Notes: generated by a model not told the origin, from the sequence alone. Positions 14,941 to 24,208 are shown, counted from the first letter of the stretch. The stretch is 39,238 bases of DNA from an uncultured Bacteroidales bacterium (GCA_937915785.1 CALGGY010000119.1:1-39238); one strand, 5' to 3'. Numbers and translations are program-made.

Positions 14941-15033
14941 TTTTCAATTCTCCATAGCCAATTGTCCATCGTCCATCGTCCATTGTTCATTTTAATTGTC
15001 CTTTTTCAACTTTCAGCTTTCCATTTTCAACTA
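14941..15033. repeat. Simple-sequence spacer running into a coding end
   Basis: Tandem short words (GTCCATC, CCATTGTTCAT, TTTTCAACTTTCAG) cover this stretch. The last 47 bases are the 3' end of the minus-strand metallophosphoesterase gene and encode its lysine-rich tail ENGKLKVEKGQLK. The spacer therefore appears to have been captured as coding sequence. Confidence 0.5.
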
Positions 15034-16117
15034 TCTCCACCACAGCGTATTCGCTTTTGGTGCCGATGCGGAACTTGCCTCCCCAGATGCCAAGCCCTGA
15101 AGATATGTAGTAGTCCGTTTTGCCACGCCGGTGTTGTCCGTAAGCCTTTTCGTATATCGCATCGGTTATCAAATTTATAGGAAATACCTGTCCGTAATGG
15201 GTATGTCCGCTCAGCTGTAGGTCCACGCCCGCCTCTTCGGCCTGTTCAAGGTTGTAGGGCTGGTGGTCGAGCAAAATGGTATATCTTCCGCTGTCCTGAT
15301 TTTCAAGTATTTGTGCGATGGATTTTCTATTGGGATTGGTCCGGTCGTCGCGTCCGGCAATAAGCAGGTCGTTGCCCACGGTGGCGCAGCTGTCCACAAG
15401 CAGTGTTATGCCTGCTTTGCGGTAAAACTCGCGGGCTTCGCCAATGCCGGAAATAAATTCGTGGTTGCCCAAGCAGCCGTAAACGGGAGCGTTCAGCCGG
15501 CGGAACTCTTCGTACATCTGTTGTTCGTTTACAGGGCGGGGGCTTATGTCTATTATGTCGCCGGCAATCAGTATCAGGTCGGCATTCTCGGCGTTCAGCA
15601 TGTCCACCCATTTGGCCAACGTTCCGCGCTGGTTGTGGTATCCGATATGCATATCGCTAACCATCAGTATTTTATATTTCTTGTAGAGGTGCTTTTCGGT
15701 GCTCAGATCCACAGTGGTGCGATATTTGTGGTAGTAGTGCAGGTTTCCGTAAAGGAAAATGGCAAATACCGTTCCCACAACTATCAGCGTGCCTTTCAGC
15801 GAGTTGTGCATCATGTCGTGGGGCAGTACGTGCGTCAGTCGCAAAATGTCCATCAGCAGGAAAATCATCAGCAGGTACAGAAGTATGAAAATCCACGACG
15901 TGGTAATCTCGTAAATCACTGTGGCCAAGGGCATTGGCATTTTGTCGAGACCAAACACGAAGCTCAGCACCATTGCCATCACAATTCCCACTCCAAGTGC
16001 TACGGCCACCACTTTCCAAGCTGTTCCGCAGGGCAGTATGCACCAAATGCGTATCATCACGTATGCCAATGCCGCCAAAACCATGGCTATTGTCAGGTAT
16101 ATCATTGCTTTGTTCAT
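14987..16117 (-). CDS. Membrane-anchored metallophosphoesterase
   Basis: A protein of 376 residues. The N-terminal 130 residues hold four to five hydrophobic segments (about 5-24, 35-56, 72-91 and 107-124). A calcineurin-like phosphoesterase domain follows with all metal-binding motifs: SDMHIG at 154-159, GDIID at 186-190, GNHE at 217-220 and GHTHYGQ at 304-310. D155, H157, D187, N218, H219, H305 and H307 are therefore present and the site should bind two metals. The layout matches the YkuE/YaeI-like membrane phosphoesterases, some of which act on lipid or nucleotide phosphates. The substrate here is unknown. The C-terminal tail is encoded by simple-sequence repeat. The gene follows the ABC permease on the same strand after 107 bases. 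Confidence 0.9.
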   Translation of the reverse strand: MNKAMIYLTIAMVLAALAYVMIRIWCILPCGTAWKVVAVALGVGIVMAMVLSFVFGLDKMPMPLATVIYEITTSWIFILLYLLMIFLLMDILRLTHVLPHDMMHNSLKGTLIVVGTVFAIFLYGNLHYYHKYRTTVDLSTEKHLYKKYKILMVSDMHIGYHNQRGTLAKWVDMLNAENADLILIAGDIIDISPRPVNEQQMYEEFRRLNAPVYGCLGNHEFISGIGEAREFYRKAGITLLVDSCATVGNDLLIAGRDDRTNPNRKSIAQILENQDSGRYTILLDHQPYNLEQAEEAGVDLQLSGHTHYGQVFPINLITDAIYEKAYGQHRRGKTDYYISSGLGIWGGKFRIGTKSEYAVVEIVENGKLKVEKGQLK

Positions 16118-16224
16118 TTTGTTTAGTTAGCAGTTCGGGTTTTTTTAGAGTGTTTTATGGTTCTCGTTTTCAGTGTCTTGTGATGATGTTTGCGGCTAAT
16201 GTTTTTAAAAAAGCGCGTCGTCGG

Positions 16225-17490
16225 TTATTTGTTTTTCACGTCGAGGGCGTCGCGAATGCCGTTGCCCACCAGCATAAATGCCAGCACAATAATCATGATG
16301 GCAAAACCGGGCAGCAGTGCAAGGTATGCCGAGTCGAGCAGAATATAGCCGTAATTTTCTTTCACCATGGTGCCCCACGATGGCATTGGCGGCTGCACTC
16401 CTATGCCAAGAAAGCTAAGGCCGGCCTCAAGCAGTATTGCCGAGGCAAAGTTCGATGCGGCTATCACTATCACCGCCCCCAGCACGTTGGGCAGTATGTG
16501 CCTGAAAATAATGCGGAATGTTCTGTATCCTAATGCTCTGGCGGCCTCCACATACTCTTTTTCGCGTATCCCCAGCACCTGTCCGCGCACCACGCGGGCA
16601 ACATCTACCCACATGGTAAGTCCAACAGCCACAAACACTTGCCAAAAGCCCTTGCCCAAGGCAAACGTTATGGCGATAACCAACAGCACCGTTGGTATGG
16701 ACCACACCACGTTTATCAGCCACATTATCACACTGTCCACCCAGCCGCCGCGGTAGGCCGCCAGCGCGCCGAGGGTAATGCCTATCAGCAGGGCAATGGC
16801 AATGGCAATAAAACCCACCGAAAGGCTTACGCGTGTGCCTATCATCAGTTGGCTCAGCATATCGCGCCCGTAGCGGTCGGTGCCGAGCACAAAAGTGCGG
16901 TTTTCTATGAAGTTGGCACGCACGTAGTTGCGTAGCTTTTCTATATTATATGTATGCCTCTGGCCCTGCAAATCGTAGAAAGAGGTCTGGCTCTGAGTGT
17001 GGCTCACACCTTTGGCAGGGTCGATGGCAAAGGCAATGTCGGCAAGTGAAAAGGTGCGTTTCTCGCCGTTGTTGGGCATCGAGCCGGTATGCAGCTCCAC
17101 ACGCAGACTGTCGGCAAAAAACCGGTATTTGTGTATCGGGTAGGCGTAGTAGGGCAGGGGTTTGCCGTAAAGCATCTTCTTAAAAACCGACGTGCGTGGC
17201 TGCTCCTGATTTTCCATTACGTTCAAAAAAGTGGCTTGCGAGCCCGGTTTCTGCGTGGCAAGTTCCAAATACTGCTGGTTGCAGTATGGTGTGCTGTCGG
17301 GGGTTATCAGGTAGCCCAATATCGCTACAAGGGCAAACAATATTATCACCACAAGGCTGGTCGTGGCCATCTTGTTGCGCTTGAACCGCAGCCACACCTC
17401 CTTGTTTAGCGACACACCGCCCTCTTTCTCTACCATCGAGTTGCGCAATTTCTGCCCTAACAATTGTCCAAAAAATCTCCGTTCTGCCAT
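16225..17490 (-). CDS. ABC transporter permease, OppC/DppC family
   Basis: I start this protein at the ATG at 17490 (MAERRFFGQLLGQ), giving 421 residues. Another ATG at 17436 is possible. The open frame extends to 17571, but that start would lie upstream of a -7-like box at 17547-17554. A first helix (about 42-63) is followed by a periplasmic insert of about 140 residues, typical of Bacteroidota OppC-like proteins. A binding-protein-dependent permease domain follows, with the coupling-loop motif EYVEAARALGYRTFRIIFRH and four or five further helices. The expected role is the inner-membrane channel for a peptide or related substrate. No ATPase, partner permease or binding protein lies beside it, so its partners must be elsewhere. 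Confidence 0.88.
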   Translation of the reverse strand: MAERRFFGQLLGQKLRNSMVEKEGGVSLNKEVWLRFKRNKMATTSLVVIILFALVAILGYLITPDSTPYCNQQYLELATQKPGSQATFLNVMENQEQPRTSVFKKMLYGKPLPYYAYPIHKYRFFADSLRVELHTGSMPNNGEKRTFSLADIAFAIDPAKGVSHTQSQTSFYDLQGQRHTYNIEKLRNYVRANFIENRTFVLGTDRYGRDMLSQLMIGTRVSLSVGFIAIAIALLIGITLGALAAYRGGWVDSVIMWLINVVWSIPTVLLVIAITFALGKGFWQVFVAVGLTMWVDVARVVRGQVLGIREKEYVEAARALGYRTFRIIFRHILPNVLGAVIVIAASNFASAILLEAGLSFLGIGVQPPMPSWGTMVKENYGYILLDSAYLALLPGFAIMIIVLAFMLVGNGIRDALDVKNK

Positions 17491-17546
17491 CAAATGTTTG
17501 ATAGTATGTGTTTTATGTGTGTTGGTGATAAACTTGCACCAATCAA

Positions 17547-17554
17547 CAAATTTA
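17547..17554 (-). promoter_or_regulatory. -7 promoter box for the ABC permease (TAAATTTG)
   Basis: On the minus strand this reads TAAATTTG, a TAnnTTTG match 56 bases before the ATG at 17490. No TTTG is seen at the right distance upstream. Confidence 0.35.
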
Positions 17555-17643
17555 CATAAAAAAATCGACATAATTGCTTTTTATTTCAAAAAGTTGCGTC
17601 TCCAACAGCACCATATTTCATTCTTTTTTTGCAAAAAAAGTTC

Positions 17644-17670
17644 GTTTTTCAAATTTTATTTGTATCTTTG
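17644..17670 (+). promoter_or_regulatory. Promoter of the 1-pyrroline-5-carboxylate dehydrogenase gene
   Basis: TATCTTTG at 17663-17670 is a perfect -7 box. TTCG at 17641-17644, with 18 bases between, is a three-of-four match to the -33 element. The start codon lies 106 bases downstream of the box. Confidence 0.6.
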
Positions 17671-17776
17671 TGGAGCGATAAATCCCTGTGGTATGATGTA
17701 AGTATCATGGTATCAGGAATGTAAGTCGTTATAATGATAGCTTTTGAAAAAATAAACTTATAAAAATTACCATAAT

Positions 17777-19411
17777 ATGAACAACACAATTTTCAGTTTC
17801 CCCAAGCCGGCCAACGAACCGGTAAAAGGCTATGCTCCTGGCAGTCCCGAGCGCAAAGAAATCCGTAAAGCTCTCGACGAACTATACAACAAAGTTACCG
17901 AAATTCCCGCCATTATCGGTGGTAAAGAGGTGAAAACCAAAGATATGGGTGAGATAGTGATGCCTACCGAGAACCACCACGTCCTCGCCCGCTACCACAA
18001 AGTTGGCGAAAAAGAGGTTAAGGCAGCCATCGCCGCAGCTATGAAAGCCCAGAAAGAATGGGCCGAAACCCCATGGATAGACCGCGCCAGCGTTATGCTC
18101 AAAATAGCTACCCTCATCAGCGGCAAATACCGTTATCTGATCAACGCCGCCACCATGCTCGGACAGGGCAAAACCACCATGCAGGCCGAAATCGACTCCG
18201 CTTGCGAACTCGTCGATTTCCTCCGCTACAACGCTTTCTACGCCTCGCAGATATACAGCGACCAGCCATGCTCCGACGCCGGCACCCTCAACTACGTGTC
18301 GTACCGTCCAATGGAAGGCTTCGTGTTTGCCATCACTCCGTTCAACTTCACTTCCATCGCCAGCAACCTCTGCATGTCGCCGGCACTGATGGGTAACGTT
18401 TGCATCTGGAAACCCTCCACCACAGCCCTGCTCTCCAACTACATACTGATGAAAATATACAAGGAAGCCGGTCTCCCCGACGGCGTGGTGAATTTCCTCC
18501 CGGGCAGCGGCGCCCTTATCGGCAAAGTGGCTTTCGCCGACGAAAACCTCGCCGGAGTGCACTTTACAGGCTCCACAGCCACTTTCAAAGGATTCTGGAA
18601 AGCTATCGGCCAAAACATCGACAAATACCGTACCTATCCTAAGATAGTTGGCGAAACCGGCGGCAAGGACTTCATCATGGTTCACAAAAGTGCCGACCCC
18701 GACCAAGTGGCAACCGCCATCGTTCGTGGCGCTTTCGAGTTCCAAGGTCAGAAATGCTCCGCCGCAAGCCGTGCCTACGTGCCCGCCTCCATGTGGCCCA
18801 AAGTTGAGAAAATCATCGGCCGTATGCTTAAAGAGATAAAAATGGGCGACGTCCGCGACTTCTCCGCTTTCGTAAATGCCGTTATCGACGAAGCCTCGTT
18901 CGACAACTGCAAAAACTATATCGACCACGCCAAAAAGAGCAAAGACGCTGAAATCGTATTCGGCGGCAAGTGCGACAAATCGCAAGGCTGGTTTATCGAA
19001 CCCACCGTTATCCTTGCCAAGAAACCCGACTACAAGTCGATGTGCGAAGAAATCTTCGGACCCATCATCACCATTTATGTGTACGATGACAAGGATTTCG
19101 AAAAAACCTGCCAGATACTCGACAGCACTTCGCCCTATGCTCTCACCGGTGCCATTTTCGCCACCGACCGCAAGGCCCTGCGTACAGCCTACGACCTGCT
19201 GAAGAATGCCGCTGGCAACATGTATTTCAACGACAAGCCCACCGGTGCCGTTGTTGGACAGCAGCCCTTCGGCGGCGCCCGCGCCTCCGGAACCAACGAC
19301 AAGGCCGGCTCGTACCTCAACCTCATCCGCTGGACTTCGCCGCAGGCCATCAAAGAAACTTTCGACCCTGCCCGCGACTACAAGTACCCATTCATCTCCG
19401 ATGCCGAATAA
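17777..19411 (+). CDS. 1-pyrroline-5-carboxylate dehydrogenase (L-glutamate gamma-semialdehyde dehydrogenase)
   Basis: A full-length protein of 544 residues. It oxidises L-glutamate gamma-semialdehyde to glutamate with NAD+, the second step of proline breakdown. It belongs to the aldehyde dehydrogenase superfamily. The catalytic cysteine C327 is in GQKCSAASRAY, the general-base glutamate E293 is in VGETGGKDF, and the cofactor-binding ITPFNFTS and FTGST segments are at about 195-202 and 259-263. The N-terminus (NEPVKGYAPGSPERKEI) is typical of this P5C dehydrogenase subgroup, which is a single enzyme rather than fused to proline dehydrogenase. It is a monocistronic gene with its own promoter and a strong terminator. 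The GC-rich codon use is typical of the core part of the window. Confidence 0.95.
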   Translation: MNNTIFSFPKPANEPVKGYAPGSPERKEIRKALDELYNKVTEIPAIIGGKEVKTKDMGEIVMPTENHHVLARYHKVGEKEVKAAIAAAMKAQKEWAETPWIDRASVMLKIATLISGKYRYLINAATMLGQGKTTMQAEIDSACELVDFLRYNAFYASQIYSDQPCSDAGTLNYVSYRPMEGFVFAITPFNFTSIASNLCMSPALMGNVCIWKPSTTALLSNYILMKIYKEAGLPDGVVNFLPGSGALIGKVAFADENLAGVHFTGSTATFKGFWKAIGQNIDKYRTYPKIVGETGGKDFIMVHKSADPDQVATAIVRGAFEFQGQKCSAASRAYVPASMWPKVEKIIGRMLKEIKMGDVRDFSAFVNAVIDEASFDNCKNYIDHAKKSKDAEIVFGGKCDKSQGWFIEPTVILAKKPDYKSMCEEIFGPIITIYVYDDKDFEKTCQILDSTSPYALTGAIFATDRKALRTAYDLLKNAAGNMYFNDKPTGAVVGQQPFGGARASGTNDKAGSYLNLIRWTSPQAIKETFDPARDYKYPFISDAE

Positions 19412-19433
19412 TACACATATAATATATATGTAT

Positions 19434-19467
19434 AAAAAAAGCCGTTGCGTAAGCAACGGCTTTTTTT
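19434..19467 (+). terminator. Strong intrinsic terminator
   Basis: GCCGTTGC (19441-19448) pairs perfectly with GCAACGGC (19453-19460) around GTAA, followed by seven T. A run of A before the stem makes it usable from both sides. The remaining bases to 19655 hold no gene that I can support. Confidence 0.9.
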
Positions 19468-19655
19468 AGTGTTTATGCCGCGTCACACTCCTTTGTTCTC
19501 ATGTGTGGACTTACCCCAATCAGTCAAGTGCAACCTCACTTACATTTTACTTGTCAAAAATCATGAAATCAAGAGGTTAATCCAGTTTTTCGTGTCTGGC
19601 AAACATTTGTTAAAATTGTCTAAAAAACCATTGTAAATAGCTCATTCCATGATTT

Positions 19656-20369
19656 CTACAGAATACCTTCGTCGAAAAAACTGTAATAGTTTACATTTCC
19701 GGCGGAAAAATGTTCACCTATTATAATGTGGTCGAGCACTCTTATGTCCATAATTTTGGCAGCCTCCTTAATTGTTTTTGTCAATTCAATGTCCTGCTTG
19801 CTGGGTTTCACACTTCCCGACGGGTGGTTGTGAGCCAGTGCAATACCCACGGCGTTGTTTTCCAATGCTGTTTTCAGTACCATCCGCACGTCAACAGCGG
19901 TTGCCGTAAGTCCGCCGCTGGCAATTTTACGCTTGGTTATCAGTTTGTTGGCATTGCTCAGATACAACGCCCAGAACTCCTCGTGCGCCAGCTGGTTCAA
20001 ATCGCCCGATATTATATTGTATATAGAGCGGCTGTCCTTTACCACATCATCGTTGCCATTGCGCTTTTCGGCCCACATGCGGCTGCCCAGCTCCAGTGCC
20101 GCCACAATGCTCACAGCCTTTGCGTCGCCTATGCCGTCTTCCTTTTTCAGCTCGGCAATGCCTTTCTTCGACAACTCCACAAGACTGTTGTCCGCATCTT
20201 TCAGCAGCCTTTTCGAAAGCTCCAGCACATTGGTTTTCTGGCTGCCGCTGCCTATTATGATGGCAAGCAGCTCGGAGTTGCTCAAAGCCTTACGGCCATT
20301 GGTCAGCATCTTTTCGCGCGGCTTGTCGCTGTCCGCCATTTCCTTTATAGTAATGTTGTCTTTGCCCAT
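19656..20369 (-). CDS. RadC family protein (JAB/MPN domain)
   Basis: I choose the ATG at 20369 (MGKDNITIKEM), giving 237 residues. The open frame extends to a TTG at 20390, but that TTG is part of the promoter's -7 box and cannot be translated. The N-terminal part has a helix-hairpin-helix-like segment (GIAELKKEDGIGDAKAVSIVAAL). The C-terminal RadC/JAB domain carries the metal-binding motif HNHPSGSVKPSKQD with an upstream EEFWALYL. RadC was once linked to DNA repair, but its biochemical role is unsettled. The JAMM-type site suggests a metal-dependent hydrolase. It is a single gene on the opposite strand to its neighbours. Confidence 0.92.
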   Translation of the reverse strand: MGKDNITIKEMADSDKPREKMLTNGRKALSNSELLAIIIGSGSQKTNVLELSKRLLKDADNSLVELSKKGIAELKKEDGIGDAKAVSIVAALELGSRMWAEKRNGNDDVVKDSRSIYNIISGDLNQLAHEEFWALYLSNANKLITKRKIASGGLTATAVDVRMVLKTALENNAVGIALAHNHPSGSVKPSKQDIELTKTIKEAAKIMDIRVLDHIIIGEHFSAGNVNYYSFFDEGIL

Positions 20370-20387
20370 ATATCTTAAATATTTGTG

Positions 20388-20395
20388 CAAAGGTA
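20388..20395 (-). promoter_or_regulatory. -7 promoter box of radC (TACCTTTG)
   Basis: On the minus strand this reads TACCTTTG, 18 bases before the ATG at 20369. It fixes the start of the gene by excluding the overlapping TTG. The leader is very short. Confidence 0.65.
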
Positions 20396-20498
20396 CTCCT
20401 TTTTTTTAAAAAATGCTTCAGCAGAGGGGTCCGAAAAAAAAAATACAAGTTTTATTCGCTGATATACAAGAAAATAAAAAATAATGCGACAAAAAAAA

Positions 20499-20529
20499 TT
20501 TGTTGTTTGAACAAAAAATCATATCTTTG
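20499..20529 (+). promoter_or_regulatory. Promoter of secDF, complete -33 and -7
   Basis: TTTG at 20499-20502, 19 bases, then TATCTTTG at 20522-20529: a textbook Bacteroidota sigma-ABfr promoter. The start codon is 65 bases after the box. Confidence 0.8.
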
Positions 20530-20594
20530 CAGGTCTGAAAATGTGTTTCCATACACGTTTTTTTAATGCTTTAATAATTATATATTAGTAAGAT

Positions 20595-23500
20595 ATGCAA
20601 AATAAAGGACTTATCAGATTTTTCGCTATTCTCTTTGCGATAGTGTGTTTGTACCAATTGTCGTTCACCTTTTCGGCGCGGCATTTCGAGGGAAAGGCTC
20701 GCGAATACGCCAATAGCCCTGAGGTAAAGGCATTAGCAAAAGATATGGCCAAGGGCGATGCCATAATGGAACAAGCCCTGTACGACTCTCTATCCACAGC
20801 CAGAGAAGCGCATTTTATCGACTCCATTTCGGAATATGAATCGTGGTGGGGATACAAAAGCTCCAAGTCGAAAGAGATAAACCTCGGTCTCGACCTTAAA
20901 GGCGGTATGAACGTGATGATGGAAGTGTCCACCTCAGACGTGGTTATCGCTCTGGCAAACCATACCAAGGACACCCTTTTCAACAAAGCTATCGATGAAG
21001 CTCTGAAACAGCAAAAGGTTACCCCCAACACAAACTTTGTTACTTTGTTCGAAGAGGCTTTCGAAAGAGTTGCTCATGGCAAAGAACTCGCCCCATACTT
21101 CTCCACTCAGTTGCGCGACAAAGTAAAACTCACCGACGACAACAAAAAAGTGATGGACGTGGTTAGGGGCGAAGTGGCCGACGCTTACGACCGCACATAC
21201 GAAATCCTGCGCCAGCGTATCGACAAATTCGGCGTGGCTCAGCCCAACATCCAGAAACTTACCGCATCCGAACGTATCCTTATCGAGCTTCCTGGTGTGA
21301 AAGAACCCGAACGTGTGCGCAAACTCCTGCAAGGCACCGCCGAACTCCAGTTCTGGTTGGGCGCCAAATGCAAGGACGCTTTCCATTATCTTGACGATGT
21401 TAACAAATTCATCGCCTCCACCACTGTGGCCGACAGCACCGCCGACAAAGCCGTTGACTCGCTCCTCGCTTCTCTGACTGCCGACACCGCTGCCACCACA
21501 GACTCCGCCAACGATGTGCCCGGCACACTCGAAGCCGACAGCACAAACCAATCCCAAGCTGCCATGCAGGCCGAATTTGCAAAAAACAACCCACTTTTTG
21601 CAAAACTGCAGCTTAACGTAAACCCTCAAACAGGTGAATACTCCGACGGATGTGTGGTGGGATACGCCTCGCCCAAAGATAGAGCCGCCATCGACGACAT
21701 GCTCGCCAGAGCCCGTCAGAAAAACATACTGCCATCCTCGATAAAATTCCTCTGGGGAGCAAAACCTTCGAGATACAACAACAACTTGTATGAGCTCTAT
21801 TCCATTCAGGTTACCACCCGAGACGGCTCGCCTCTGCTTGGCGGCGATGTTATCACCGACGCCCGTCAGGATATTAGAGACAACGGTCAGGAAATATCCA
21901 TGACCATGAATAGCGACGGCGCACGCGAGTGGAAACGTATCACCGGCGCCAACGTTGGAGAATTCATTGCCATCGTTCTCGACAACCTCGTTTATTCCGC
22001 ACCGCGCGTTAACGGCGAAATCGGCGGAGGACGATCCTCCATCACCGGTGACTTCACCCCCGAAGAGGCAAAAGACCTTGCCAACATCCTGAAAGCTGGT
22101 AAGCTCCCCGCTCCCGCCAAGATAGTTCAAGAAGCTGTGGTAGGCCCCTCGCTCGGTCAGGAATCAATCAATGCGGGTATGCTCTCGTTTATCGTGGCCT
22201 TCATTATGGTGTTCATCTATATGATTATATTCTACAACAAGGCTGGTATCGTGGCCACAATTGCCTTGCTCGCCAATATGTTCTTCCTCGTAGGCGTTAT
22301 CGCCTCGTTAGGCTCTGTGCTTACGCTCCCCGGTATTGCAGGTATAGTGCTTACCATGGCAATGGCCGTGGATGCCAATGTGATCATCTATGAACGTATC
22401 AAAGAGGAGCTGCGTGCTGGCAACAGCATTTCCTCCTCCGTGGATAAAGGTTTCAAAAACGCCTATTCCGCTATCATTGACGGTAACGTTACCACACTGC
22501 TCACAGGAATAGTGCTGATAATGTTCGGCTCCGGCCCCGTTCAAGGCTTCGCCGTTACATTGTGCGTGGGTATCCTCACATCTCTTTTCACCAGTATTTT
22601 CATCACACACTTGGTTATCGAACGCTTCATGAAAAGTTCCAAACCGATGACCTTCTCTTTCCCGTTCTCAGAAAACTTCCTGCGCAATGTAAATATAGAT
22701 TTCATAGGCAAGAGAAAAACTTTCTACATCATTGCCTGCTCTGTTCTTGTGGTTGGCATCGCCGCCCTTTGCATCCGCGGACTTAACATGGGTATCGACT
22801 TCCAAGGTGGCCGCACCTACGTTATCCGTTTCGACCAACCCCTTGCAAGCACTGCCGATGTTCGTGCAAGCCTCGCAGAACAGTTCCCCGACGCCCCCGA
22901 AGTGAAAACCTACGGCCCGTCGAACCAAATAAAGGTTACAACCAAATATGGCATCAGTGAGGACAACGATACCATAAAGAACGAAATAGTTGAAAAACTT
23001 TACAACGGTACCAAACAGTATTTCAAAAACGACATAACCGTTAAGGAGTTTGCCTCCACCGAAACCAATCCTCTTGGTATCATCAGTTCCGAAATTGTGG
23101 GACCCACAATGGCTAAGGACATCCAGCGCGATGCCGTTATCGCTTTGCTGGTAGGTCTGCTGGTGATTTTCGCCTATATCGGTCTTCGTTTCCGTAATTG
23201 GCAGTTCGGTTTGAGCGGCGTTATTGCCTTGACTCACGACTCCCTCGTTACAATAGGTTTCTTTGCATTGCTGCATGGCCTGCTGCCGTTCAACATGGAG
23301 GTCGACCAGTCGTTCATAGCCGCTATCCTTACCGTTATCGGTTACTCCATCAACGCTACCGTGGTTATTTTCGACCGTGTGCGCGAGTACAAAACCCTGT
23401 ACCCCAAACGTTCGCTGAGAGAACATATCAACAGCGCCATCAACTCCACACTGAGCCGCACGGTGAACTCTTCGGGAACAACATTGGTTGTGCTTCTGAT

Positions 23501-23657
23501 GATGTTCATATTCGGTGGTGAGGCACTGCGTGGTTTCATATTCGCACTGCTTGTGGGTGTTGCAGCCGGTACTTTCTCTTCGGTTTGCATTTCGGGCACC
23601 ATACTGTTCGATTTTATGAACCGTAAGGGATACAAACAAATTGAAAATAAAAAATAA
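20595..23657 (+). CDS. Protein translocase subunit SecDF (fused)
   Basis: A protein of 1020 residues. It is the fused SecD-SecF membrane protein that uses the proton-motive force to help pull secreted proteins through SecYEG. One helix (about 7-26) opens the SecD half, followed by the LGLDLKGGMNVMMEV motif near 96-110, a large periplasmic domain and five helices (about 535-690) that include VDANVIIYERIKEE. The SecF half starts near 705 and has its own MGIDFQGGRTYVIRF motif near 730 and a VIFDRVREY segment. An alanine/threonine/aspartate-rich insert (about 277-325) interrupts the SecD periplasmic domain and looks disordered. The fusion is normal for Bacteroidota. It should be co-active with the large exported proteins encoded downstream. 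Confidence 0.96.
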   Translation: MQNKGLIRFFAILFAIVCLYQLSFTFSARHFEGKAREYANSPEVKALAKDMAKGDAIMEQALYDSLSTAREAHFIDSISEYESWWGYKSSKSKEINLGLDLKGGMNVMMEVSTSDVVIALANHTKDTLFNKAIDEALKQQKVTPNTNFVTLFEEAFERVAHGKELAPYFSTQLRDKVKLTDDNKKVMDVVRGEVADAYDRTYEILRQRIDKFGVAQPNIQKLTASERILIELPGVKEPERVRKLLQGTAELQFWLGAKCKDAFHYLDDVNKFIASTTVADSTADKAVDSLLASLTADTAATTDSANDVPGTLEADSTNQSQAAMQAEFAKNNPLFAKLQLNVNPQTGEYSDGCVVGYASPKDRAAIDDMLARARQKNILPSSIKFLWGAKPSRYNNNLYELYSIQVTTRDGSPLLGGDVITDARQDIRDNGQEISMTMNSDGAREWKRITGANVGEFIAIVLDNLVYSAPRVNGEIGGGRSSITGDFTPEEAKDLANILKAGKLPAPAKIVQEAVVGPSLGQESINAGMLSFIVAFIMVFIYMIIFYNKAGIVATIALLANMFFLVGVIASLGSVLTLPGIAGIVLTMAMAVDANVIIYERIKEELRAGNSISSSVDKGFKNAYSAIIDGNVTTLLTGIVLIMFGSGPVQGFAVTLCVGILTSLFTSIFITHLVIERFMKSSKPMTFSFPFSENFLRNVNIDFIGKRKTFYIIACSVLVVGIAALCIRGLNMGIDFQGGRTYVIRFDQPLASTADVRASLAEQFPDAPEVKTYGPSNQIKVTTKYGISEDNDTIKNEIVEKLYNGTKQYFKNDITVKEFASTETNPLGIISSEIVGPTMAKDIQRDAVIALLVGLLVIFAYIGLRFRNWQFGLSGVIALTHDSLVTIGFFALLHGLLPFNMEVDQSFIAAILTVIGYSINATVVIFDRVREYKTLYPKRSLREHINSAINSTLSRTVNSSGTTLVVLLMMFIFGGEALRGFIFALLVGVAAGTFSSVCISGTILFDFMNRKGYKQIENKK

Positions 23658-23734
23658 CAGTCTGATACTTAGAGTTATAGAGTGATAATTTTGGAAAAAT
23701 CAATTTTTTGCTTTTATAATTAGTCAATATTGAG

Positions 23735-23742
23735 TATCTTTG
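23735..23742 (+). promoter_or_regulatory. -7 promoter box (TATCTTTG)
   Basis: A perfect -7 box 22 bases before the start of the small membrane protein. The nearest TTTG (23707-23710) is 24 bases upstream, longer than ideal. This may be the promoter of the whole 23765-33811 group. Confidence 0.55.
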
Positions 23743-23764
23743 CAGTGATTTTTTAGATAGTAAA

Positions 23765-24169
23765 ATGAGCATTTTTTGGTGGATATTATTGTTTGTTTTG
23801 TTCTCGTTGCCAAGTCTTTTGGGTAAAAAAGGCAAGCAAGGCAGCCGGGGAGCAAAACATGTGTTCTCGGAAGAAGAAACTTCCGAGAATGATGATTTCA
23901 CCGAATTGGAAGATGTGATGGGGGAGCTGAAACGGCAGTTTGCCGGCAGAAACGACGAAGCTATCCCTCAGCCCGAAGCCGCCACTCCAGAGCATCAGCA
24001 GTTTCTGTATGAGGAGTACAATCCCAATACAGCAGAACAGCCCAATGACGAAGCTCCCCATCCTGAACCCGTGACACCTCAAAGCGAGTCCGAAACTGAA
24101 AACACTATCAAATTCAACCTGCGGGAGGCTGTTATCCAATCTGTAATTCTTGAGAATCCATACAACTGA
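23765..24169 (+). CDS. Small single-pass membrane protein with acidic tail, unknown function
   Basis: A protein of 134 residues. One hydrophobic helix (about 3-19) is followed by a basic turn (GKKGKQGSRG) and then an acidic, proline- and glutamate-rich tail that is probably disordered. The tail contains a helix ELEDVMGELKRQFAG and ends with NLREAVIQSVILENPYN, an amphipathic helix. It has no lipobox. Homologues of this style are common hypothetical proteins in Bacteroidales. The TonB-dependent receptor gene starts 39 bases after the stop, so co-transcription is likely. Function is unknown. A small anchor or adaptor at the inner membrane is a guess. Confidence 0.75.
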   Translation: MSIFWWILLFVLFSLPSLLGKKGKQGSRGAKHVFSEEETSENDDFTELEDVMGELKRQFAGRNDEAIPQPEAATPEHQQFLYEEYNPNTAEQPNDEAPHPEPVTPQSESETENTIKFNLREAVIQSVILENPYN

Positions 24170-24208
24170 TAATAAAAACTAATAGATAGGTATTTAATTG
24201 TAAATTAG

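Noticed and set aside
17491..17571. Upstream ATG giving a 448-residue ABC permease
   Set aside because: The added 27 residues are not permease-like, and this start lies upstream of the likely -7 box. The ATG at 17490 fits better.
17882..19456. Minus-strand frame of 524 codons
   Set aside because: It is a mirror of the 1-pyrroline-5-carboxylate dehydrogenase gene and would include the terminator. The product is low-complexity with no domain.
20370..20390. TTG start for RadC
   Set aside because: The TTG is part of the TACCTTTG promoter box, so it would not be in the transcript.
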